NCBI GenBank assembly: GCA_013360285.1
Contig: JABWCM010000084.1
Span: 1 to 53,596 of the forward strand
Origin: Myxococcales bacterium
GTDB lineage: Bacteria; Myxococcota_A; UBA9042; JABWCM01
Length of the DNA stretch: 53,596 bases
Reading direction: 5' to 3'
Shown: positions 9,118 to 17,693 of the stretch, piece by piece
How positions within the stretch are numbered: the stretch's first letter is position 1
Layout: each line of letters opens with the position of its first letter
Position numbers and translations under genes: made by a program
Notes under the pieces: model-generated
What the model was told of the DNA's origin: nothing
Database searches by the model: none
What the model saw: the letters and a program-made list of their open reading frames with translations, nothing else

Positions 9118-10755
9118 ATGGCCGCGATTTCATTTGAAACCCACCCCAATCAATATCGCCACTGGAAGTTGGTAGTGGACGGACCAATCGCCCGCCTGTG
9201 GATGGACGTGGTCCAAGACACCACCGAAGACGACGAAAATTACCAACGGAAGCTCAATTCGTATGACATCAGTGTTGATATTGAACTTTGGGATGCGACG
9301 AATCGCCTTCGGTTTGAACATCCCGAGGTCCGGGTGGTCGTGATCTCCAGCGCCAAAGAGCGAATCTTCTGCGCCGGAGCGAACATCTTCATGCTTGCCG
9401 GCTCTACTCACCCGTTTAAGGTGAATTTCTGTAAATTTACGAACGAAACACGACTTTATATCGAAGATGCTTCGGAAATGAGTGGGCAAACGTACATCGC
9501 CGCAGTAAACGGTACCGCGTCCGGCGGAGGTTACGAGTTGGCGTTGGCCTGCGACGAAATCTACCTTGTCGATGACCGGTCAAGCGCGGTGAGTTTTCCC
9601 GAAGTGCCCTTGTTGGCTGTTTTGCCCGGCACCGGGGGTCTGACTCGGCTCGTGGACAAACGAAAAGTCCGCAAAGACCTCGCGGATGTATTTTCGACCA
9701 CTGCTGAGGGAATCAAAGGTAAACGTGCACAGAAGTGGGGCTTGGTGGACGACGTAATCGCAAAAAGCCGGTTTGAAGAATTTATCAGTGAACGTGCTCG
9801 ACAAATCGCCGGCGAGAGTGAAACCCGGATCGAAACCCCAGTTGTATTGACTCCGCTGGCACCGACTGAAACCACGACGTCCATTCATTACCGTTATGTG
9901 AACGTTACCTTCGAACCAAACAATCGGGTCGCTCACTTAACGATCTCGGGACCGCCGGAGGTGGGCCCACAAGATCCAGAGGAAATACGGTCACTTGGAG
10001 CGGAATGGTGGCCGCTGAGAGCATACAGAGAATTGGATGATTTGTTGTTACGCCTTCGGTTTAATCACGAAACAATCGGGCTGGTCGTCATCTCGACACG
10101 AGGAGATGCCGAAATCAACCTTGCCACCGAAGCGCCGCTTGTCGATTCAGGCAACGATTGGTTTATCGCCGAAGTGCGGCATCATTTACGCCGGGTGCTC
10201 AAACGTCTGGAGGCGACAGCTCGCAGTTTTTTTGCGCTCGCCGACAACGGCTCTTGTTTTGCGGGAAGCCTATTTGAAGTATGGTTGGCCTGCGACCGTG
10301 GTTACATGCTGGACGATCGGAACAAGCCGACAGCACTGTATGTCTCGGAATTGAGTGCGGGCCTGCTGCCGATGGCAAACGGTTTGAGTCGCCTTGAAAC
10401 AAGGTTTCTCGCAACACCGGATCGGGTCAACGAGGTATTGCTGGCCGAAACGCCATTCGATGCCGAATCGGCGGCCCAAATGGGTCTTGTGACTTTTACG
10501 CCGGATGAATTGGACTGGGACGACGAAATCCGGATCGCGGTCGAAGAGCGGGCTTCACTGAGTCCCGACGCGTTAACCGGCATGGAAGCATCGTTGAGGT
10601 TCGCGGGTCCGGAAACCATGGAAACCAAGATTTTTGCGCGGCTAAGCGCGTGGCAGAACTGGATATTCCAACGCCCCAATTCCGTAGGTGAACGCGGTGC
10701 ATTGTCCTTGTACGGAAAACCGGAAAGAGCGCAGTTTGACTGGCGTCGGACGTAA
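9118..10755 (+). CDS. boxC: Benzoyl-CoA dihydrodiol lyase / 2,3-epoxybenzoyl-CoA dihydrolase
   Basis: Crotonase-superfamily enzyme of 545 residues, the size of BoxC. It hydrolytically opens 2,3-epoxybenzoyl-CoA to an aliphatic semialdehyde CoA ester plus formate in the aerobic box pathway. The N-terminal half holds the crotonase signatures: SSAKERIFCAGANIFML, and the oxyanion-hole segment NGTASGGGYELALACDE followed by PLLAVLPGTGGLTRL. A second, diverged crotonase-like half follows. BoxB lies 188 bases downstream on the same strand, which supports the assignment. Confidence 0.93.
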   Translation: MAAISFETHPNQYRHWKLVVDGPIARLWMDVVQDTTEDDENYQRKLNSYDISVDIELWDATNRLRFEHPEVRVVVISSAKERIFCAGANIFMLAGSTHPFKVNFCKFTNETRLYIEDASEMSGQTYIAAVNGTASGGGYELALACDEIYLVDDRSSAVSFPEVPLLAVLPGTGGLTRLVDKRKVRKDLADVFSTTAEGIKGKRAQKWGLVDDVIAKSRFEEFISERARQIAGESETRIETPVVLTPLAPTETTTSIHYRYVNVTFEPNNRVAHLTISGPPEVGPQDPEEIRSLGAEWWPLRAYRELDDLLLRLRFNHETIGLVVISTRGDAEINLATEAPLVDSGNDWFIAEVRHHLRRVLKRLEATARSFFALADNGSCFAGSLFEVWLACDRGYMLDDRNKPTALYVSELSAGLLPMANGLSRLETRFLATPDRVNEVLLAETPFDAESAAQMGLVTFTPDELDWDDEIRIAVEERASLSPDALTGMEASLRFAGPETMETKIFARLSAWQNWIFQRPNSVGERGALSLYGKPERAQFDWRRT

Positions 10756-10795
10756 ACCGGGTTTCTCATCGGTCTCGGGCTCCGACCGCCAAACT

Positions 10796-10856
10796 GCGCG
10801 GGCGTTGGGGTCGTGCTCCCTCCACCATGCCTGTGGGCCGGGAGCCCCCTCCGCGC
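10796..10856 (+). other. GC-rich stem-loop between boxC and boxB
   Basis: Three nested complementary pairs are visible: GCGCG with CGCGC, GGGG with CCCC, and GCTCCC (10815-10820) with GGGAGC (10840-10845). It lies 40 bases after the boxC stop. No T-tract follows, so it is not a typical intrinsic terminator; it could influence processing of a boxC-boxB transcript. The role is not determined. Confidence 0.3.
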
Positions 10857-10943
10857 GGGCAACACAATTTAGTGGCCGTCTGATGGTCTCGCGGCGAATT
10901 CTAATGAGAAATGCGGGCCAACGTGAAAGAGTGAGTTGAAGCC

Positions 10944-12356
10944 ATGAACATCTCAAGTGAACGAATCCCCAATAACGTTAATTTAAGCGACGACAAACGA
11001 CTCCAGCGGGCGCTGGAGCAATGGCAACCCCACTTCCTCAACTGGTGGCAGGAGATGGGGCCGGATGGATTTTTGGCGCATGAAGTGTATCTGCGAACAG
11101 CCGTAAGTGTAGACGAAGGTGGCTGGGCCAATTACGGATACGTGAGGATGCCTGATTACCGTTGGGGTATCTTTCTCGCCCCCCCGGTGGAGGATCGGCG
11201 TATCGGCTTTGGGGATAACCTGGGTCAACCGGTCTGGCATGAAGTGCCGGGAGAGTTTCGTAACGCATTACGACGCCTGATCGTGACCCAGGGAGATACC
11301 GAACCGGCAAGCGTCGAACAACAACGGTTGTTGGGACGTACATGCCCAAGTCTGTACGACTTACGAAATCTGTTTCAGGTCAATGTGGAGGAAGGACGCC
11401 ATCTCTGGGCAATGGTATATTTGCTGCAGGACTATTTTGGTCGTGATGGGCGTGAAGAGGCCGAAGAACTGTTGGAACGGCGTAGCGGTCAATCCGACCA
11501 TCCCCGCTTATTGGAAGCGTTTAATCAACCGATTGCCGATTGGTTGTCGTTTTTCTGTTTCACTATGTTTACGGACAGAGACGGTAAATATCAGTTATTG
11601 GCGCTTGCCGAAAGCGGTTTTGACGCTTTGTCACGCACAACACGGTTCATGTTAACCGAAGAAGCGCACCACATGTTTGTTGGGGAAAGTGGGATTGAGC
11701 GGGTGGTACAACGCACCGTGGAGTTGATGGCCAATAATCCGGATACGGACGTCCGAAAGTTGGGAGGAATCGATCTTCTGACGGTCCAAAAATATGTAAA
11801 CATGTGGTATTCGGCGAGCCTTGACTTATTCGGTGGTGAAATTTCGTCCAACGCGGCCGAATACTTCGCTGCAGGCTTAAAAGGCCGTTATAAAGAAGAC
11901 AAATACACGGATCACGTTGCCCTCGACGGCACTTACGCGATGCCGGTTGTGGAAGAAGGGCGGCTGATACAACAAGATGTGCCACTTCGAAATGCGATGA
12001 ACGAAATTCTGCGGGATGCTTATGCACGAGACAGCGACCGCGGCGTACAACGTTGGAACAAACACCTTGAGGAAGCGGGGTTTTCGGTACGAATCCAATT
12101 GCCCAACCGCCGGTTTAACCGCCACATCGGCATCTATTCCGGCACCCGGTTTGACCCGGACGGCAACATGTTGACACAGGCCGAATGGGACACCCAAAAA
12201 AACCAGTGGTTGCCCACGGCAGACGATTTGGCATATGTCCGCAGCCTGATGAAACCTGTGATCGAACCCGGAAAAATGGCAGGCTGGATCGCCGCGCCTC
12301 GGAAAGGAATCAATGGGTTGCCGGTTGATTTCGAGTATGTCCGAACGGACGGATGA
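10944..12356 (+). CDS. boxB: Benzoyl-CoA 2,3-epoxidase, diiron subunit
   Basis: Oxygenase component that epoxidises benzoyl-CoA using O2 and electrons from the reductase BoxA. At 470 residues it matches BoxB. All diiron ligand positions known for BoxB are in place at the same numbering: Glu120, Glu150 and His153 (EEGRH), Asp211 (TMFTDRDG), Glu240 and His243 (TEEAHH). The ribosome site is weak. boxA and the downstream ring-fragment dehydrogenase are absent from this window, so the reductase must come from elsewhere, or the substrate differs. Confidence 0.95.
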   Translation: MNISSERIPNNVNLSDDKRLQRALEQWQPHFLNWWQEMGPDGFLAHEVYLRTAVSVDEGGWANYGYVRMPDYRWGIFLAPPVEDRRIGFGDNLGQPVWHEVPGEFRNALRRLIVTQGDTEPASVEQQRLLGRTCPSLYDLRNLFQVNVEEGRHLWAMVYLLQDYFGRDGREEAEELLERRSGQSDHPRLLEAFNQPIADWLSFFCFTMFTDRDGKYQLLALAESGFDALSRTTRFMLTEEAHHMFVGESGIERVVQRTVELMANNPDTDVRKLGGIDLLTVQKYVNMWYSASLDLFGGEISSNAAEYFAAGLKGRYKEDKYTDHVALDGTYAMPVVEEGRLIQQDVPLRNAMNEILRDAYARDSDRGVQRWNKHLEEAGFSVRIQLPNRRFNRHIGIYSGTRFDPDGNMLTQAEWDTQKNQWLPTADDLAYVRSLMKPVIEPGKMAGWIAAPRKGINGLPVDFEYVRTDG

Positions 12357-12442
12357 GATCTAAAGTGAGTTGAATGGTTCTTTATATTAGATTCCTATTT
12401 AAGGACTGACGGTCTACTACTGAAGCCTCCAACAAGCTCTCT

Positions 12443-12644
12443 GAGTTTGTGAAAAAATATGGGGACGGACTTGGACGCGAGGATTTTGGCCCCGATGCCC
12501 GGAAGAAAACCGAGTCATATCGGGAATATTGCGCAGGGTTTTTCGGAACCAAGGCGGCCAAAAGCCACCGCCCAAAGCCTGCGCAGCTATTTTTTCACAA
12601 ACTCCCACCGCCCAAAGCCTGCGCAGCTATTTTTTCACAAACTC
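12443..12644. repeat. Fold-back repeat family, copy A (with duplicated right arm)
   Basis: Terminal inverted repeats GAGTTTGTGAAAAAATA and its complement flank a nearly self-complementary body. The centre is CATATCGGGAATATT (12516-12530). Arms pair along most of their length, for example GATTTTGGCC with GGCCAAAAGC. The last 40 bases of the right arm are duplicated in tandem (12565-12604 and 12605-12644). The outer right end overlaps the 3' end of the neighbouring minus-strand peptidase gene. Related copies lie near 26.7, 36.0, 39.0 and 53.5 kb. No transposase is encoded, so it would be a non-autonomous or REP-like element. Confidence 0.85.
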
Positions 12645-14350
12645 TCTACTTTGTCTTCGATCCATTGTTCGTTAATTGTCGCCGATACAACACCAGTTCC
12701 ACCTCGTCCGGCCTGCCATTGACATTGGATGGTACCGGAACCGGAAACAATCCATTGTGCAACCGCCTTGTGGCCCCGAGACTGGAGTTCTGGGTATAGC
12801 GGATGCGCGGCTCCGTCAACCCGTGCCAAACCCCAGCCATCCAAATGAGGCAGTGAGACCTCGGATGTTCCCTGGTGAAGAGTCATGGTGGGAGTCGTTT
12901 GCAGCCAAACCGATACCGACGGACACGCCTGCACCGATTCACCACGCGCCAAGCCGCTTGTTGGCAAAAACCCCTGGTTTTCAAGGATAAACGTCACTTG
13001 CGTAACCTGATTTCCAAGTGGTTGGCAAACAAGATGCGGAACCACGGACGGCAGCGACCGCCGCAATGTATCCGCCACCTTCATGGCGCGTGCACATTCG
13101 GTAGCCAACAGCGCCACCGGCGGATTTCTTACGGTTCGTAAATAATCGATACCCCCCAGTTCCACGGGACCCAACTGCGGGTGATCAAATGGAGTCCAGG
13201 GCATCACCGTGTTGGGGTCTTCGGCAAACCGAACCAACATCTTACGCACAATGTCTGGGTCGGGACGATGAAAAAACTCCGCCGGTTTTTCAATCGTCAA
13301 CCCAGCATACCCAAAGGGATCCCAGCACTCGAGTGTATAGGCGCATACACCGAAAACCACCACGGCCGTGTCGGCCCAGACCCCTACTATGGCTTTTTTC
13401 GGGTCATACACAAAGTCAGGGTACGTCCGGATCACCCGATAGGTCGTTCCGTCTACAGCTTCGTGGGCCAACAATTCCATCAATCGGATGTCGCCATCGG
13501 ACAACGGGGTATCTTGACGGTAGGGCTGGGTCAAAATGGCACCGGTGTAGGTGTGGTTGCTCAATACACAACCAATATGACGACGGGCTGCGAATGCGTC
13601 CACGGTGGCGCGGCTTTCTTCTTCACTGAGAGGATACGCGCCACCATCCATTCCAAACATCGAAAATGGAGCCCAATGGCCTGGAAAATTCCGATTCAGA
13701 TCCAAACCATATTTTAACGGTGAAGCTAGAGTTCGAATGCCGTCCCAATGCAAAAACACCCCTTCATCGCACGCAAAATAAGCAAGCTCGGGGTCATCAC
13801 CGATTCGGCGCGGCCGCAGGAACGACGGACACGCTTCGTCTGCGACGAACGGGCCCGCTGGGTCCCGCCAACGCATCCAGCGAACAAAACCATCACCGTC
13901 GACGTCCCGCGGATCGAGACCAGATCGCACAGTCCCTTCAACGGTAGGTCGCAGTGACGACCTCACAAACGGAGCCCCATCGTGCATTGCTTGATAGCCA
14001 TCCGGGCTTAAACAAGGAAGCGCGACGACGGAATTACGCGAAAACCACGCTTCCAGTTCCGGATCATTGACCAATAGCCGCTCAATCCACGAAGATACCG
14101 CATAGATAACGGCCATCACGCCGGTCCATTCGGCAGCGTGTGTGCCGCCGTCGATCCAAAATGTTGGAACATCATTGGGATTTTTTTGCTGATCACCGAG
14201 GGTCAAAAGCAGAATCGGACGACCGTACCGACTGGTTCCTATCGTGGTCAACGATACCCAACGGGGGCAATGGGCCGCGGCTTGGCGGCACCAAGCCTCC
14301 AACTCATTAAAATCCATGTATTCTTCGCCACGATATACCTGATATGTCAT
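12635..14350 (-). CDS. M14 family zinc carboxypeptidase
   Basis: Zinc metallopeptidase of 571 residues. The catalytic zinc motif HxxE is in DGGTHAAEW (His71, Glu74), the third ligand is probably the His in VLSNHTYTGAIL, and a Glu in AYTLECWDPFG sits where the catalytic base is expected. The N-terminal domain is typical M14; about 170 C-terminal residues form an additional, probably beta-rich, domain. No signal peptide is evident. Its last two codons and TGA stop (SL-stop) are formed by the terminal inverted repeat of copy A, so the original C-terminus may have been replaced. It is divergent from the cytochrome gene. Confidence 0.9.
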   Translation of the reverse strand: MTYQVYRGEEYMDFNELEAWCRQAAAHCPRWVSLTTIGTSRYGRPILLLTLGDQQKNPNDVPTFWIDGGTHAAEWTGVMAVIYAVSSWIERLLVNDPELEAWFSRNSVVALPCLSPDGYQAMHDGAPFVRSSLRPTVEGTVRSGLDPRDVDGDGFVRWMRWRDPAGPFVADEACPSFLRPRRIGDDPELAYFACDEGVFLHWDGIRTLASPLKYGLDLNRNFPGHWAPFSMFGMDGGAYPLSEEESRATVDAFAARRHIGCVLSNHTYTGAILTQPYRQDTPLSDGDIRLMELLAHEAVDGTTYRVIRTYPDFVYDPKKAIVGVWADTAVVVFGVCAYTLECWDPFGYAGLTIEKPAEFFHRPDPDIVRKMLVRFAEDPNTVMPWTPFDHPQLGPVELGGIDYLRTVRNPPVALLATECARAMKVADTLRRSLPSVVPHLVCQPLGNQVTQVTFILENQGFLPTSGLARGESVQACPSVSVWLQTTPTMTLHQGTSEVSLPHLDGWGLARVDGAAHPLYPELQSRGHKAVAQWIVSGSGTIQCQWQAGRGGTGVVSATINEQWIEDKVESL

Positions 14351-14401
14351 GGTTTACTCCGCCAATCTTGTCCCACTGCCAACAAAAAAATAATGGAAGG
14401 T

Positions 14402-14430
14402 TTGACATTCGGACAAAAATGTCTTTTTAT
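14402..14430 (+). promoter_or_regulatory. Candidate sigma-70 promoter of the cytochrome gene
   Basis: A perfect -35 hexamer TTGACA (14402-14407) is followed after 17 bases by TTTTAT (14425-14430), matching four of six -10 positions. It lies about 30 bases upstream of the ATG at 14462. It occupies the 111-base gap between divergent genes. Confidence 0.5.
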
Positions 14431-14461
14431 GCCTCTACCTTTTGTCATCAAGGAGCATTTC

Positions 14462-14902
14462 ATGAAAACTTGGATCCATACAACAAAACAACTGATGATT
14501 TTGGCCCTGATGGGGTTTGTACTGACTACGTCTCTTGGGGCCTGCGGAAAAAGCGGCTCACAAAACAACACCGCGGCTGGCCAACCCAGCGCTGCAGCGA
14601 TCGCGGAAGCCAAAAGTATTTTTGAAAACCGGTGCGTAGCTTGCCACGGAGCCAAAGGTGCCGGCGATGGACCCACCTCGGCAAGCCTGAACCCCAAACC
14701 ACGCGCTTTGAATTCAGCCGAGTGGCAAAAATCGGTAACGGACGACCACATTCGCAAAATTATTGTGGGCGGCGGGACCGCCGTGGGGCTCAACGCAATC
14801 ATGCCACCCAATGCGGATTTGACCAGCAAGCCCGAAGTCGTTGAAGCGTTAAAGAACTACGTCCGTGGCTTAAATGAGTCCATTAAACGGCCCGGCAAAT
14901 AA
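14462..14902 (+). CDS. Cytochrome c domain lipoprotein
   Basis: Small (146 residues) class I c-type cytochrome. The signal peptide ends in the lipobox SLGAC (Cys28), so it is probably membrane anchored in the periplasm. The haem motif is CVACH at 58-62, followed by GAKGAGDGP typical of cytochrome c6/cbb3-like folds. A candidate distal Met lies in NAIMPPNADL. The start is fixed by AAGGAG at 14450-14455. Its 3' end overlaps that of the convergent minus-strand gene by 20 bases. An electron-transfer role is inferred; no partner is adjacent on this strand. Confidence 0.9.
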   Translation: MKTWIHTTKQLMILALMGFVLTTSLGACGKSGSQNNTAAGQPSAAAIAEAKSIFENRCVACHGAKGAGDGPTSASLNPKPRALNSAEWQKSVTDDHIRKIIVGGGTAVGLNAIMPPNADLTSKPEVVEALKNYVRGLNESIKRPGK

Positions 14903-15803
14903 CATCGCTGATTTTTGTCTGCCCTGACGTTACCGCGTAATCCGCTGCCATCCCCTGAAGCACTGCCGCTCCCACGTCAAAAAAATACGCCCTTAATCGA
15001 CTCCCTGCCTGCAATTCGACTCCCCGCGCCGAAAAAACCATCGCATCATCGTGCAATGACGTTGGCAACGACATCCAGCGAATTACCTGGTCAAACAGTT
15101 CAAAATAGCGGCGTTCCACATCCATTCCGGACTCGGTCGCAGCCCTTACTCCCAAGCTGCGGCGTGTTGCAGCACGAATCCGTGATTTTAGCGCTAAAAA
15201 CAAAAATATGGACGACCCATTCATATCCGCAAGAACGTAATCCCGCTCTTCTGCCCACATTACGTCGAGTTCGGCGTCCAAATCCGACCATGCCGGGTTT
15301 GTCACCGCTCCATACAGTGCCGAAAAAAAACCGACCTGTTCGACATAGTGCTGTGGATCCGCAAATTTCTCGATGTGACAAAGATCGTGAACCACAAAAG
15401 CCAACGGATCCGCGTGCTTACCGGTGTTGACTCCGTCGTCCACCAGGCTCACATAACGTTTTCCTTGTGCCTGCAAACCCAACAGTTGCAGCGGTGTAGG
15501 TACACCCCGTGTCAATACCGCCGGCCTACAGCCATCCGCCCACCCCACCAGAGCTTGATGAACCGGCAACCTGATGCCCTTCAACTGATGTCCAGCGAAG
15601 TATCCAATGGGTCCGTAGTTGGTGCGGCACGGCAAGACGGGGTTGAGTGGCCCCTGATACACTTTACGCCCACTGCCTCCAGCGACACGCCACAGTACGT
15701 AATGGGCAACCCACTCGGGGTCGGACAGCTCCCCACTTAGCCAGCCAGCCAGTGCAACCTCTTCGGTGTCCAAAGACGCCATGAGCCGATCTAAGACATT
15801 CAT
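14883..15803 (-). CDS. Unknown protein with COQ4-like HDxxHx11E motif
   Basis: A 306-residue soluble protein with no family I can name. Residues 139-155 contain His-Asp-x-x-His, then eleven residues, then Glu, the exact spacing of the zinc motif described for COQ4. The rest does not obviously resemble COQ4, so this could be convergent. GAGG lies about 7 bases before ATG 15803, and only 8 bases separate it from the rlmJ stop, so it is the last gene of the operon. An in-frame extension upstream into rlmJ is possible but unnecessary. Confidence 0.75.
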   Translation of the reverse strand: MNVLDRLMASLDTEEVALAGWLSGELSDPEWVAHYVLWRVAGGSGRKVYQGPLNPVLPCRTNYGPIGYFAGHQLKGIRLPVHQALVGWADGCRPAVLTRGVPTPLQLLGLQAQGKRYVSLVDDGVNTGKHADPLAFVVHDLCHIEKFADPQHYVEQVGFFSALYGAVTNPAWSDLDAELDVMWAEERDYVLADMNGSSIFLFLALKSRIRAATRRSLGVRAATESGMDVERRYFELFDQVIRWMSLPTSLHDDAMVFSARGVELQAGSRLRAYFFDVGAAVLQGMAADYAVTSGQTKISDVICRAV

Positions 15804-15811
15804 GACATACC

Positions 15812-16663
15812 TCAGAAGTTCACAACCCGAATCGACCATCGCCCGTCGTGGGTCGCACACACGTCCGCCACCGCCGGTAACCCCGCGAGTATCCGCGAGA
15901 CACACCCCCGTGGTGGTCGCACCAAAATCAGGCCGGACCCATTAAGCCGGTTCCGTTTTAACTCCAATGGGGTGTTGGTCCACTCTACCACCGTTGCCCG
16001 AACCCCGGCATCACGTATTCGGGCAATCATCGCGTTGGGCCGTGTGAGACTTTTTAGCGGATACCACAGCACAAAACACACATCGGTTGACGCTGCGTAG
16101 GCCTGCACGAGCATGTTGGGAACAGTGATCCATTCCGACTTGGTGGAATACGGTGGGTCGATCAGCACAACCACTGATCCCGAATTCTTTTTGGCACCGA
16201 CGACACACTCCGTCAACGCACCAATACCATCACCACGTCGCACCGTTACGCGTGTATCTTTTTCAAAACATTTCTCCAGCCGACCACAGGTAACCGGTTC
16301 TTTTTCCCAAAATGTCATCCGGTCTTCCGACCCCAATACGGCCGCCGCAACCATCGGTGAACCCGGATAGAATCGTGCACCACGCGAGGCGGAACTCACA
16401 ATTTCCAGATACAGGCTAACGGTATGGTCATTCACAAAATAACCAGATGTCGCCCATAATTTACCAATTCCTTCAGTCCACTCGCCGGTCGTATCAAGCG
16501 CATATCCCCCTTCTCCAGCGTGGGATTCAATGTAGTGGACCCGGTGTGTTCCCCCACCCACACATCGCAACAGTTCCAACAAGACGATGTGTTTGAACAC
16601 ATCCCCCACGTTCCCCGCGTGAAACCGGTGACTGTAATCGTTCGTATCGGTGGTTTCGTTCAT
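15812..16663 (-). CDS. rlmJ: 23S rRNA (adenine2030-N6)-methyltransferase RlmJ
   Basis: SAM-dependent methyltransferase for A2030 of 23S rRNA. The RlmJ N-terminal signature is near-perfect (YSHRFHAGNVGDVFKHIVLLELL), followed by IESHAGEGGY, a FYPGSP segment, and the N6-adenine methyltransferase motif DPPY. At 283 residues it has the family length. It sits 22 bases behind the dehydratase gene and 8 bases ahead of the HDxxH gene, all in one minus-strand run. Homologues are also called ComJ. Confidence 0.93.
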   Translation of the reverse strand: MNETTDTNDYSHRFHAGNVGDVFKHIVLLELLRCVGGGTHRVHYIESHAGEGGYALDTTGEWTEGIGKLWATSGYFVNDHTVSLYLEIVSSASRGARFYPGSPMVAAAVLGSEDRMTFWEKEPVTCGRLEKCFEKDTRVTVRRGDGIGALTECVVGAKKNSGSVVVLIDPPYSTKSEWITVPNMLVQAYAASTDVCFVLWYPLKSLTRPNAMIARIRDAGVRATVVEWTNTPLELKRNRLNGSGLILVRPPRGCVSRILAGLPAVADVCATHDGRWSIRVVNF

Positions 16664-16685
16664 GATTTCGGGCGTTGTTCCCCGG

Positions 16686-17693
16686 TTATCCGGGTTTCGT
16701 TAAATCTTCGGAGCGGTGGCGGAGGGTCTCAAAAAAGGCTGTTAAATCGACATTACCCCCACTTAAGATGATGCCGATATGATTTCCTCCGATCTCGTCT
16801 CGATGAAACATCAACGCAGCAACCGGAACCGCAGAAGAAGGTTCGATAATGATTTTGGCACGCTCCCACACAAATCGCATAGCCGCAACAGTCTCTTCAT
16901 CGGTCACACGCACGATCGGAACACCCAACGTCGACAACGTAATAAACGCTATGTCACCCAGGACGGTCAACAGTCCATCAGAGATTGTCTTGGGTGTATG
17001 CGCAGTCACCCGAACACCTCCATACAACGATCTCCACGCATCATCGGCACCCAGCGGCTCACACCCGACCACCCTCAGCGTAGGTTTTCGAAGTTGCGCC
17101 GCAAGCGCGGTACCCGACAACAACCCGCCGCCTCCTACCGGAGCCAGTAGCGTATCCAAACCTGCAACTTCGTCCAACAGCTCCACCGCTGCCGTACCTT
17201 GACCGGCAACGACGTGGGGATGGTCGTAAGGATGGATCAGCGTCGCCCCCGACTCGGTCACCACCCGTGCCGCCGCACTCTCCCGGGCTGCCTGATTGGG
17301 TTCGCACGGCACAATGGTCGCACCATACCCCAACGTGGCTTCCCGCTTTATTGCCGGAGCGTTGTTTGGCATCACAATGGTCGCCTTGGTCCCTGCAAGC
17401 CGCGCCGCCAACGCCAACGCTTGAGCGTGGTTTCCGCTGGAGTGGGTCACCACTCCAGCGATACGCTGTTCATCGGACAGTTGCAGCACCGCATTGATAG
17501 CGCCCCGAAACTTAAACGCGCCTACTTTTTGCAGATTTTCGCACTTCAACACCACTCGCGCCTGACAACGTTCATTGAGTGCCGAGCACGTCATGGCCGG
17601 AGTTTGGCGCACCCAAGGTCGGATCCGAATCCATGCTTCATTTACGTCTTCTGGGGTAACCAACCGATCCCACTTGTTGTCCATGACAATCAT
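16686..17693 (-). CDS. PLP-dependent threonine/serine dehydratase-like enzyme
   Basis: Fold-type II PLP enzyme of 335 residues, close to catabolic threonine ammonia-lyase/serine racemase. The PLP lysine is Lys61 in VGAFKFRGA, SSGNHAQALA follows, and the phosphate-binding loop is GGGGLLSG. There is no C-terminal ACT regulatory domain, so it resembles the catabolic rather than the isoleucine-biosynthetic form. The start ATG at 17693 overlaps the stop of the DUF1552 gene (TGATG), with ATG 17684 as an alternative. Substrate choice (Thr, Ser or another hydroxy amino acid) cannot be read from sequence. Confidence 0.9.
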   Translation of the reverse strand: MIVMDNKWDRLVTPEDVNEAWIRIRPWVRQTPAMTCSALNERCQARVVLKCENLQKVGAFKFRGAINAVLQLSDEQRIAGVVTHSSGNHAQALALAARLAGTKATIVMPNNAPAIKREATLGYGATIVPCEPNQAARESAAARVVTESGATLIHPYDHPHVVAGQGTAAVELLDEVAGLDTLLAPVGGGGLLSGTALAAQLRKPTLRVVGCEPLGADDAWRSLYGGVRVTAHTPKTISDGLLTVLGDIAFITLSTLGVPIVRVTDEETVAAMRFVWERAKIIIEPSSAVPVAALMFHRDEIGGNHIGIILSGGNVDLTAFFETLRHRSEDLTKPG

